Shown here: positions 1-6,900 of the stretch, piece after piece | Layout: the number at the start of each line of letters is the position of its first letter | Position numbering within the stretch: the stretch's first letter is position 1 | Made by a program: the position numbers and the translations under genes | NCBI GenBank assembly: GCA_002479215.1 | Contig: DLME01000069.1 | Coordinates: 1-8,090 of the forward strand | Source of the DNA: Syntrophaceae bacterium UBA7544 | GTDB taxonomy: Bacteria > Desulfobacterota > Syntrophia > Syntrophales > Smithellaceae | DNA length: 8,090 nt | Direction of reading: 5' to 3' | The notes under the pieces: model-generated | Seen by the model: only the letters and a program-made list of their open reading frames with translations | Database searches by the model: none | Told to the model about the DNA's origin: nothing

Positions 1-393
1 AACCCACTTTACGGTTCCATCTTCATTGAGAATCCTGAAAGAATAAGCAACGGGAACTTCCTCACCTTTCAGCCTTCTTATATGATGATCGACGACCATA
101 TTACGATCATCGGGATGGATAAAGTCTGTGAAAGATTTGGGTGTTAATATCTCTTCGGAATATCTTATCATGTCCACAGCAGCACGATTGGCAAAGACCA
201 ACTTCATATCTTGTGCGATGATGATAGCTTCCTTTGCATTCTCTACGACCTGACGATACTTCTCTTCGCTTACCCGTAGCGCCTTTTCCGCCTGCTGGCG
301 CTCTGATTCTGAATACTCCAGTTCCTGCATTCTCTGTTTTAAGACGGATAGCTCTTCGATAAGTTTCTGCTTTGTCTTGGATGGATCTTTCAT
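1..393 (-). CDS. PAS-domain signalling protein, N-terminal part (runs off window edge)
   Basis: This is the first 131 codons of a gene that continues beyond base 1. Residues 1 to about 45 form a charged, heptad-like coiled coil rich in Lys, Glu and Gln, ending in the SEEKYRQVVENA-type entry typical of PAS domains. The PAS fold follows, with the FANRAA segment, a DFIHPDDR segment and a final NEDGTVKWV strand. PAS domains of this kind sense ligands, redox state or partner proteins in histidine kinases, diguanylate cyclases and similar regulators; the output domain lies outside the window, so the class cannot be named. No membrane segment or signal peptide is seen, so it is probably cytoplasmic. 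The ATG at 393-391 has a strong GGAGG ribosome site about 6 bases upstream. A longer open frame at 107-505 on the same strand is a shadow of this gene. Confidence 0.88.
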   Translation of the reverse strand, partial: MKDPSKTKQKLIEELSVLKQRMQELEYSESERQQAEKALRVSEEKYRQVVENAKEAIIIAQDMKLVFANRAAVDMIRYSEEILTPKSFTDFIHPDDRNMVVDHHIRRLKGEEVPVAYSFRILNEDGTVKWV

Positions 394-476
394 CTAATGC
401 TCCTCCATCGTAACAAACGGTGCTGGCTGGAAACAAAAAAGGACGATTGTCTTGTTGCGTGAAAAAACTCTTATGT

Positions 477-505
477 AAACTACCGCATGCCCATTGAGAT
501 GTCAA
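477..505 (-). promoter_or_regulatory. Possible sigma70-type promoter for the PAS gene
   Basis: Reading the minus strand, a perfect TTGACA lies at 505-500, followed after 17 bases by TAGTTT (482-477), which matches the -10 consensus at only three positions. Transcription would begin near 470, giving a leader of about 77 bases. The weak -10 keeps confidence low. Confidence 0.3.
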
Positions 506-520
506 ATGGAACGTACGGCA

Positions 521-542
521 TCAGATGCTGTTCGCCATCTGA
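521..542. repeat. Small inverted repeat between the methyltransferase and PAS genes
   Basis: TCAGATG (521-527) and CATCTGA (536-542) are perfect 7-base arms around an 8-base loop. The transcript could form a hairpin, but no run of T follows on either strand, so it is not a standard Rho-independent terminator. An overlapping palindrome, GCATC-A-GATGC (518-528), competes with it. The rest of the 394-656 gap shows nothing else that can be supported except the weak promoter. Confidence 0.3.
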
Positions 543-656
543 AATCATCAACTTTTCCTTGCTCTTGCTGTTTATTGATTACAGGAAGAAGTGCTTGCTG
601 AAAACACCTACAAGTCAACAATCATGGTGAATAAAATATTTTGAGGATTTACGCTA

Positions 657-1511
657 TTAAAGCGTTGCGTAGGCAATAACGGAACGTTTGGGGATGTGCA
701 GATCCTTTTGACGCTGACGGAAGTATCGTTCTTCGGCTTCTTTGTCGGAGAGAAAAGCAATGGTCTTGAAACCTGTCTGGCGCAGTTTTGTTTCGATCGC
801 CGCGGGGGTAAAGAAGCTGACAAATGGTTCTCCAACAGCGGAGACAATTTTAGACAACGAAGAATGAAAGCTGCTCGCCGGGCCGGATAATGAATCCGGC
901 GGCTGGGCGAAAGTGAATGTGATTTCGCTTTCGGACGGAAATTGAGCAATGGTCCGCAGCACCGCGTCAATGGCATCTTCTTTAAGATACATGGTAACGC
1001 CCAGCCAGGAAAAAAAAGACGTCTCCGTAAGCGATACGCCATGCCGCAGGAGTCCATCACGTAACGATTCATGCTCAAAATCGATACCGACAAAGCTGAG
1101 ATTCGGCGGAAGCTCCATGCCTGCCTGCTCCAACCGCAGTCGTTTTTGAGCCTGGGTTGCCGGCTGATCTACTTCAAATATCTTCAGTGCTTTTGCCCAG
1201 GCGGGTTGTCTATAGGCGAACGTGTCGAAACCCGCTCCCAGGATCACATATTGTGTGATTCCCCGACCGGCTGCTTCTGCGAGACGGTCCTCGGCAAAAC
1301 GCGAACGGAGAACAACGTGAGTGCGCAATGCGCGCGCTGCCAGCGTTTGGTGGTGATCCTTGTTGTTTTTAATCTGACGGCAGGCATCCTCTCCCAGCAT
1401 CGTCAGTGCGGTGGGATCATCCAGAATCAAAGGCTTAGCGTCCAGCAATTGATGCACTCCCCGCATAAATAATGTTCCTAAGGCTGTGTTGCTTGCATTG
1501 CGATCCGACAT
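657..1511 (-). CDS. SAM-dependent methyltransferase, LCMT/PPM1-like family
   Basis: This 284-residue protein matches the bacterial leucine-carboxyl-methyltransferase-like class I methyltransferases (Pfam LCM family; mycobacterial and actinobacterial relatives are often called putative SAM-dependent methyltransferases). Visible landmarks are the THVVLRSRFAED helix at 64-75, the SAM-binding LGAGFDTFAYR loop at 91-101, the acidic FEVDQP strand at 112-117, the second ribose/adenine-side acidic segment VGIDFE at 141-146, and the WLGVTMYL motif at 169-176. The length is normal and no catalytic landmark is missing. The substrate is unknown: bacterial members methylate carboxyl or hydroxyl groups of small molecules. 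It is predicted cytosolic. The ATG follows the TAG stop of the DUF2889 gene with no base between them, so its translation is probably coupled; an AAGGGA stretch upstream could serve as ribosome site. Confidence 0.9.
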   Translation of the reverse strand: MSDRNASNTALGTLFMRGVHQLLDAKPLILDDPTALTMLGEDACRQIKNNKDHHQTLAARALRTHVVLRSRFAEDRLAEAAGRGITQYVILGAGFDTFAYRQPAWAKALKIFEVDQPATQAQKRLRLEQAGMELPPNLSFVGIDFEHESLRDGLLRHGVSLTETSFFSWLGVTMYLKEDAIDAVLRTIAQFPSESEITFTFAQPPDSLSGPASSFHSSLSKIVSAVGEPFVSFFTPAAIETKLRQTGFKTIAFLSDKEAEERYFRQRQKDLHIPKRSVIAYATL

Positions 1512-2078
1512 CTAATTATCCCTTTTCATATCGATCATCTTTTTGAACCTTTCCACAAGCGGACCATCCTTGTGCCAGGTGTGGCAAGTATTGATAAGAA
1601 ATTCTAAGATCATCTTGGCACGATCAGGATCGAATACTGCCGGCTTCTTTGATTGGTATGCTGCATATCCCTGGATGGCAGCCGGGGCCATTGCCAGGAG
1701 GAGCTCCACCAGGTGGGTGCATCCCTTTTTACCTCCGGCCAAATTTTTTACTTTCGCCGTAAAACCTTTGGTAATAGTCAATCCCTTTATGGGTGCGAGG
1801 CACCCGATAGTTTCCCGGCAAAATTCCCTGGGAACAGATATCAGTTCAACATCAATATCCTCGATTAAAAGATTAGAACAATTAACCAGCAGGCGTATGC
1901 CCATATGATGAATGACGCCGCTTGGAAATGTTTCCCCGGTTATCACACGAGATTCCTGGAAACGATCATCTTTGAGGAAGCCTTCTACAATTACTCTTTG
2001 TCCGTCATAATCGTATGTCGTTACTTCTATGTTTCGTGTGTGCAGCTTTTCCCCTTTTGATTTCCAAATGGATTGCAT
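1512..2078 (-). CDS. DUF2889 family protein
   Basis: This 188-residue protein carries the marks of DUF2889. The N-terminal part resembles a beta-rich unit (THNIE-like start, then TYDYDGQRVIVEGFLKD at about 21-37), and the family signature GCTHLVELLLAMAPAAIQG lies at 119-137. A C-terminal helix (152-162) leads into NTCHTWHKDGP at 163-173. The conserved Cys and His residues (C120, H122, C165, H166, H169) could bind a metal or a substrate, but the family has no proven function and none is assigned here. No signal peptide or membrane span is seen. The chosen ATG has AGGAG upstream at a rather long spacing of about 13 bases. It lies 34 bases after the flavin oxidoreductase gene and directly abuts the methyltransferase gene, so it is probably made together with both. 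Confidence 0.82.
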   Translation of the reverse strand: MQSIWKSKGEKLHTRNIEVTTYDYDGQRVIVEGFLKDDRFQESRVITGETFPSGVIHHMGIRLLVNCSNLLIEDIDVELISVPREFCRETIGCLAPIKGLTITKGFTAKVKNLAGGKKGCTHLVELLLAMAPAAIQGYAAYQSKKPAVFDPDRAKMILEFLINTCHTWHKDGPLVERFKKMIDMKRDN

Positions 2079-2112
2079 TCTTATTTTGGTTCTCCTAAAA
2101 TATTTTGATTAG

Positions 2113-3207
2113 CTACTCTTTCTCATTGTGACAATAGATGCCTTTTCCTTCGCCTCCGGCAATGATGCAACGATTGTCGGAGATGCATTGCGCTTTTCTA
2201 CGATCTCCCGCCTTCCAGCGATTGATGAGGCCGGGCTCGCGGATGAACGGGCGCGACATGGAAATATAATCCGCCGTTCCTTCTCCCACCAGCTGTTCGG
2301 CTAATTCAAAGGATCGAATCCCCCCGAGAAGGATCAATGGAATGTGAATCTGCTTGCGGAAGGCGCGGGCCTCTTCCTGGAAATAGGCCTCTTTTTCCAC
2401 GCAATCGATTCCCGCCCGGACCGGCGAAAGCTTCCTTTCCGTCAGCATGCCGCCGCTCACTTCAACAGCATCCAGCCCCGCATCGGCCAGCAGGCTAGTC
2501 GCCTTGATGGAATCCGCAAGTGTTAATCCGTTCTCGATGAAATCCTGACAGTTAATCTTCGCCAGAAGCGGATAATCCTTGCCTATGGCATTTCTGATAG
2601 CCTTGTAGACTTCCAGAATAAACCGCGCCCGATTTTCGATGGGGCCGCCGTATGCATCATGACGCCGGTTATAATAAGGAGAAAGGAACTCGCTCAAGAG
2701 AAAACCATGAGCGCCGTGTATCTGGACACCGTCAAAGCCTGCCGCTTTTGCCCGCAATGCGGCCTTCGCGAAAGCGGCAACGGTTTTTTGAATATCTTGC
2801 ACCGTCATTTCATGGCGCGGTGTTGGGGCAAGGCCTTCAAAATTGGACGCCACAAAGGGAGGACGTCCTGTTAACTTCTCCGCGGCAAAGTTTCCGGCGT
2901 GAGATAGCTGTGCCACAATCTTTCCGCCTGCGCCGTGAACGGCTGTCGTCATCTTACGCAGACTTTCGATCAACTCATCTTTATACATGCCGATCTGCCC
3001 GCTTGAGGCCTGCCCCTCAGGGCTTACATAGCAGTGACTGGTGATGATCAAGCCCACGCCACCTTCTGCCAATGCCTTCATCAGCTTGATCAACTTCTGA
3101 GTGGGAGCGCCTGTGCCATCGGCCATTCCCTCCCACGTCGCCGCCCTGACAAAACGATTGGACAATTTCATTCCGTTAATGGTGCTCTTTTCAAATAATT
3201 TGTTCAT
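2113..3207 (-). CDS. NADH:flavin oxidoreductase, old yellow enzyme family
   Basis: This 364-residue TIM-barrel flavoprotein belongs to the old yellow enzyme family, which binds FMN and reduces activated C=C bonds of enals, enones or enoyl compounds with NAD(P)H. Landmarks are LSNRFVRAAT at 15-24 (FMN entry strand), AQLSHAG at 99-105, the active-site HGAHGFLLSEFLSP at 164-177 with the His pair H164/H167 that binds the substrate carbonyl, RRHDAYGG at 181-188, KIN at 217-219, and the phosphate-binding GGIRS (295-299) and YISMSRPFIREP (314-325). The C-terminal tail has cysteines at 341, 347 and 359 in a pattern that looks like a degraded Cys cluster. The length fits the short, single-domain group, not the roughly 650-residue dienoyl-CoA reductases. 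The start has AAAGGAGA 4 bases upstream. It is the second gene of the minus-strand operon. Confidence 0.93.
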   Translation of the reverse strand: MNKLFEKSTINGMKLSNRFVRAATWEGMADGTGAPTQKLIKLMKALAEGGVGLIITSHCYVSPEGQASSGQIGMYKDELIESLRKMTTAVHGAGGKIVAQLSHAGNFAAEKLTGRPPFVASNFEGLAPTPRHEMTVQDIQKTVAAFAKAALRAKAAGFDGVQIHGAHGFLLSEFLSPYYNRRHDAYGGPIENRARFILEVYKAIRNAIGKDYPLLAKINCQDFIENGLTLADSIKATSLLADAGLDAVEVSGGMLTERKLSPVRAGIDCVEKEAYFQEEARAFRKQIHIPLILLGGIRSFELAEQLVGEGTADYISMSRPFIREPGLINRWKAGDRRKAQCISDNRCIIAGGEGKGIYCHNEKE

Positions 3208-3257
3208 TTCATCTCCTTTGCCATCTCTTTGACTGTTACATGTTCGGGCAATATCAT
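3204..3257 (-). CDS. Possible 17-codon leader ORF overlapping the oxidoreductase start
   Basis: An ATG at 3257-3255 opens a 17-codon frame containing LPEHVTVKEMA and stopping at a TGA that overlaps the oxidoreductase ATG as ATGA. It lies in the frame conserved between the two 60-bp direct repeats; the second copy reads LPEYVTVKEVA. Between the copies, 6 of 11 differences fall at third codon positions. No good ribosome site precedes this ATG. It may be a translated coupling peptide or merely the remnant of an older gene's N-terminus. Confidence 0.3.
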   Translation of the reverse strand: MILPEHVTVKEMAKEMK

Positions 3258-3280
3258 AATTTTCTGCTTTCTTAACAAAC
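3221..3280. repeat. Diverged 60-bp direct repeat, copy 1 (upstream of oxidoreductase)
   Basis: This stretch aligns without gaps to 3791-3850 at a fixed offset of 570 bases, with 49 of 60 positions identical. Identity falls to 3/10 and 5/10 in the ten bases beyond the two ends. The two copies flank the hotdog thioesterase-like gene; copy 1 overlaps the last few bases of that gene and most of the 64-base gap to the oxidoreductase. Confidence 0.8.
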
Positions 3281-3757
3281 CCTTAGCAGAAGATTATTTT
3301 TTTTAATTTCTATTTTAAACTCTTTTTCTTTATATATATAGTTTATTACTCGTGCTACTTTTTCTCCTGCCTCATTCTCAATATCAACCGAAAACTTAGG
3401 CAAATATTTTTGACCACCCGACGTGTTATGAATAATGTCCGCGATTTGTTCCTTCGTGATCAAGAATTTTGCAGTTACAGTCCCCTTACCCGGTTTGATA
3501 AAATCAATGTGAGCCGATTTATCCCAAACAACAAACTCCTCCCCTAAAATAGATATCAACATCAGCATAAAGAAAGGATCTGTCATGGCGTATAAAGATC
3601 CACCGAAATGAGTTCCAACATAATTGCGATTGTACCACCTCAATTTCATCTGCACATATATTTCTCTGTAATCCGGAGAAACACTCTTAACTATAATTCC
3701 TGTACCTAAATAAGGTATATATATATTCGATAAAAGCTTAAATAATTTGTGGTTCAT
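3272..3757 (-). CDS. DUF4442 hotdog-fold thioesterase-like protein
   Basis: This 161-residue protein resembles the DUF4442 group of hotdog-fold proteins, relatives of acyl-CoA thioesterases. Typical parts are the N-terminal helix with PYLGTGI at 15-21, the MKLRWYNRNYVGTHFGGSLYAMTDP core at 37-61 (the hotdog helix with its conserved N, H and D residues), WDKSAHIDFIKPGKGTV at 78-94, and the closing strand EKVARVINYIYKE at 132-144. About 17 extra residues follow the domain. The likely role is hydrolysis or binding of an acyl-CoA; the substrate is unknown. It appears to head the minus-strand operon, 64 bases before the oxidoreductase, behind a leader of about 150 bases. GGACGG is a weak ribosome site before the ATG. 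It is clearly more AT-rich than the next three genes and is bracketed by direct repeats, which suggests later acquisition. Confidence 0.8.
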   Translation of the reverse strand: MNHKLFKLLSNIYIPYLGTGIIVKSVSPDYREIYVQMKLRWYNRNYVGTHFGGSLYAMTDPFFMLMLISILGEEFVVWDKSAHIDFIKPGKGTVTAKFLITKEQIADIIHNTSGGQKYLPKFSVDIENEAGEKVARVINYIYKEKEFKIEIKKNNLLLRVC

Positions 3758-3790
3758 TTTTTCCGTCCATGAGAAACTTACTGACTCTTG

Positions 3791-3850
3791 CGACTTCTTT
3801 TACTGTTACATATTCCGGCAATATCGTGATTTTCTTCTTTCTTGATAAAC
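3791..3850. repeat. Diverged 60-bp direct repeat, copy 2 (upstream of thioesterase-like gene)
   Basis: This is the partner of 3221-3280 (49/60 identical, no gaps). On the minus strand it encodes LPEYVTVKEVA in an open frame without an ATG; that frame runs on from a stop near 3880 and ends at 3738, inside the thioesterase-like gene in another frame. It lies in the predicted leader of the minus-strand operon. Confidence 0.8.
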
Positions 3851-3900
3851 ACGGTGCTTCGTTGATAAATGGTTTAATTTATGAAATGTAGCTAGAAAAT

Positions 3901-3911
3901 AGGGCGCTGTC
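3901..3911 (+). repeat. Left arm of an imperfect inverted repeat bracketing the STAND gene
   Basis: AGGGCGCTGTC here matches the reverse complement of 8034-8044 at 10 of 11 positions. Extending inward and outward, about 21 of 30 positions agree, including a preceding GCT plus A-tract. It may be a terminal inverted repeat of a cassette. No target-site duplication is evident and no transposase is present, so this is tentative. Confidence 0.35.
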
Positions 3912-3915
3912 CACA

Positions 3916-3945
3916 ATTATCTATTTTTAAAATAATTCTTGACAA
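3916..3945 (-). promoter_or_regulatory. Divergent promoter for the minus-strand operon
   Basis: On the minus strand TTGTCA (3945-3940, 5/6 to consensus) is followed after 18 bases by GATAAT (3921-3916, 5/6). Transcription would start near 3909 and give a leader of about 150 bases to the thioesterase-like ATG. Its -35 overlaps five of the six bases of the plus-strand -35, so the two promoters probably compete or are controlled together. Confidence 0.5.
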
Positions 3946-3967
3946 ATAATGTGAAACACATTAAAAT
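3939..3967 (+). promoter_or_regulatory. Sigma70-type promoter of the XRE-STAND gene
   Basis: A perfect TTGACA (3939-3944), a 17-base spacer and TAAAAT (3962-3967, 5/6 to consensus) form a strong housekeeping promoter. The start point would be near 3974, leaving only about 24 bases of leader before the ATG at 3998. An ATG at 3977 would be essentially leaderless, which favours the later start. Confidence 0.75.
3947..3963. promoter_or_regulatory. Candidate autoregulatory operator (perfect palindrome)
   Basis: TAATGTG-AAA-CACATTA is a perfect inverted repeat with 7-base arms and a 3-base centre. It fills the spacer between -35 and -10 and overlaps the first -10 bases, a classic position for repression by XRE/Cro-type dimers. 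The first gene downstream encodes its own XRE-type HTH, so autorepression is the simplest reading (inference). A single exact half-site, TAATGTG, recurs at 3990-3996 just before the start codon. Confidence 0.65.
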
Positions 3968-3984
3968 TGTGCCAAAATGCATAC

Positions 3985-3989
3985 AAGGA
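3985..3989 (+). promoter_or_regulatory. Ribosome binding site deciding the STAND gene start
   Basis: AAGGA lies 8 bases before the ATG at 3998, only 2 bases before the ATG at 3992, and after the ATG at 3977. This spacing selects 3998 as the likely start. Confidence 0.6.
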
Positions 3990-3997
3990 TAATGTGT

Positions 3998-6900
3998 ATG
4001 ATAAAAGAAAACCCTTACAAAGATTTTGGGACTTTACTTGTCAAATTAAGAAAACAGGGTGGAATTGTTCAACAATCAGACCTAGCTAGAATGATCAAAT
4101 CCACGCAACAGACTGTTAGTCGCTGGGAAATGGGTATCTCGCGCCCGCGGGACAAACAGATATCGCTACTTGCTGCTACGCTAAAAGTTGATCCAGGAAA
4201 ACTGCTAGCTGCTGCAGGCTATACGGCAAATAAAATGGTAGTAGCAACATTTGATAAGCCTTTCCCACTTGATGCTCTTAATCCAGACAGTTTCGAACGC
4301 TTCTGCATGGATTTCTTGTCAAAAAAATATCCAGAAGCAGAAGTACACCGAGTGGGTGGACAAGGTCATACCCAGGATGGTGTAGATATTGATGCTATCT
4401 TTTCAGATAAGACTTGTTATGCTTTCCAGTGCAAACGTGTAGAAAACTTTGGGCCGGATAAGGTTGATAAAGTAGTAGCAAATCTCAAGAGAAAGGCAAA
4501 AAAGAAATTTATTCTTTTAAGCCGTGTTGCTAGTCCTAAATCTCGTGAAGCAGTGAAAAAGCATACGGGATGGGCGATTTGGGACAAAGAGGACATATCT
4601 TTTTATATTAGGCAATTGCCTAAAGACGATCAGAAAAAGCTTGTCGATACATCCTTTCGCGGACAACGTCTAGCTTTACTTGGTGAGACAGAGCCTGGCC
4701 CTTGGCAAACACCGAAGGAGTTCTTTGCACCATTTATGAATGTGCATGCTGCATTCAGTCATGCATGGCATCTTGTCGGAAGAACGGAAGATACTCATGC
4801 CATCGTTGAAAGTTTATCGAATCATGAAATTGATGCAGTGCTTCTCGTCGGTACAGGAGGGTGTGGTAAATCGCGTGTGCTTAAGTATGTGATTGAATCA
4901 TTTGGCCATATACATAAAGGAGTAACTGTTCGCTTCCTATCTCCAATAGAGGAAGTAACTAACAAAAGCCTCGAAGATCTTGGTGATGGCAACAAATTGC
5001 TTGTTGTGGATGATGCGCATGATCGCGATAATTTGCAACCCCTCTTTCAGCATGCATCAGTCCCGTCCAACAAAACAAAATTGCTGTTATCATTTCGTCC
5101 TTATGGTCTTGTCAAAATCAAAGCACAAGCAAGCAAATTTGCATTGATGTGGGATAGAGTCTTTGAGAGAAGGCTTGACCAATTAACTCTTGATCAGGCG
5201 ACAGAACTCGCTACTCAGGTTTTGAAAGAATTTAACGGCCCGGAAAGTGAAGCTAAAGATATTGCACGATTAACAATCGACTGCCCGCTTTTTACTGTTA
5301 TTGGTGCGCAAGTTGTTGCGAAAGAAAAAATCCCACTTGAGTTTGCAAAGAATGAGGACGCTTTTCGCTTAACTCTTTTAGGGAAATTTCGTGATATTAT
5401 TGCTGGCGATATTGGAAGCAAGAATGATGCTGATTCAATTAAAAAGATTCTAAATGTCCTCGCTCTCTTGCAACCTTTTCATCCTGAAGATGAATCAATT
5501 GCGGCAATTGTTGAAAAAGTGGAAGGCATAAGTACCGCTGATGCAAACCGACTAATTCGCTTAATTGCAGATGCCGGAATACTATTTAAACGTGGTGGAA
5601 AATTCCGATTATCGCCTGATTTACTTGCTGATTACATCATCGAAGATAGTTGTATCGGATTGAACAGAAAATCAACCGGCTACGCAGAAAAAGTATTCGA
5701 TGCAGCAGGTGATTTGCACATCGAACATGTCCTTCTAAATCTTGGGAAACTTGATTGGCGTTTGGCTAATGGCGATCCAAGCAATAGCCAATTATTAGAT
5801 GGTATATGGCGAAAATTAAAACCATCAAGTGAATATTCTGATCCTCATATTCATGCCATAATCGCAGTTTCTTATTATCAACCGACGAGAGCATTGGATT
5901 TTGTCCAGTATCTCATATCTGAAGGAAAGTATCTTCGTGATTTACCAAAACTTATAAAAAATGTGGCATATAATTTAGACCATCTTCCTCGTGCATGCGG
6001 ATATCTGTGGGAATTGGGCAAAAGTGACAAAAGAAAACTCAATCAAACACCAGAACACGCCATACGTATTCTCACCGAACTTTGCGAAGTTGAGCCCAAT
6101 AAGCCAAAAGAATATAATAAAGTAGTTGTTGATTTCGGACTCTCGCTGCTTAATCAAGACGATTCATGGAAATACGCATATTCACCTTTTGATATACTCA
6201 AAGGCATACTTCAGACAGAAGGAAATACAACTGAATCAAATGGTAGGACTGTCTATATTAATTCATTTAATGTAAATTTCTCTTTTGTTTCTGATCTTCG
6301 TTGCAAAGTTATTGATGCAACAATAAAATTACTCACACATCAAAATATAAAAATCGCAATACAGGCGGCTAAATTCCTAGAAGAAAGCATTCGATATTCA
6401 ATCAGAGGAGGATTACGTGATGAATGGACAAAAGAATTTGTTCAAACACTTAATAAAATAGAAAAGAAAATAAAAACTGATAATCTCGAGCATATTGTTT
6501 TAATTGCAGTCGCACGCTCAGTATCATGGCATGCAAATTATGCAGGCGAGGAAACAGCATCAGTAGCTAAGAATATCCTCAAATCTTTACCGGACTCACT
6601 AGATTTTCGAACGAAACTAGCCTTCATAGACGGATATGGACAAATTCTGGAAAGGAGAGATTTCCGACAGTCTAATCAAAAATGGAATAAATCTCTGAAC
6701 AAGCTTACAGAAGATCTTATTTTAACATACCCAGAGGGGGAACAATTACGTACTTTTCTGGAACAAAATCTTTTGCACATAGAAAAAACTGGTAACTCAT
6801 CACCTCACATACTCTATCGGCTATTAATTCAATCATCATTGTCTCTTGCTCAAGCAACTGTTCAAAATGCGCTTACAAATCAAGCTTCAAGAACAGCGCC

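Noticed and set aside
107..505. 132-codon open frame on the minus strand
   Set aside because: It overlaps the PAS gene in another frame, its product has low-complexity, basic, unfamiliar sequence, and the alternative frame from 393 gives a clean PAS domain with a strong ribosome site.
608..1472. Several open frames of 60-160 codons on both strands over the methyltransferase
   Set aside because: They are shadows of the methyltransferase gene; none shows a known domain, and the methyltransferase frame has all family motifs.
2113..3207. Reading the flavin oxidoreductase as a 2,4-dienoyl-CoA or 2-enoate reductase
   Set aside because: At 364 residues it lacks the second flavin/NAD(P)-binding domain and the complete iron-sulfur cysteine set of those larger enzymes.
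3901..3920. Left inverted repeat as the end of a named insertion sequence
   Set aside because: The GGGCGCTGTCC look is reminiscent of some insertion sequence ends, but no transposase, no target duplication and no second long repeat is present to name a family.
3977..3997. Upstream in-frame ATGs at 3977 and 3992 as starts of the STAND gene
   Set aside because: 3977 has no ribosome site and lies about 3 bases from the predicted transcript start; 3992 is only 2 bases after AAGGA. They cannot be fully excluded, but 3998 fits best.
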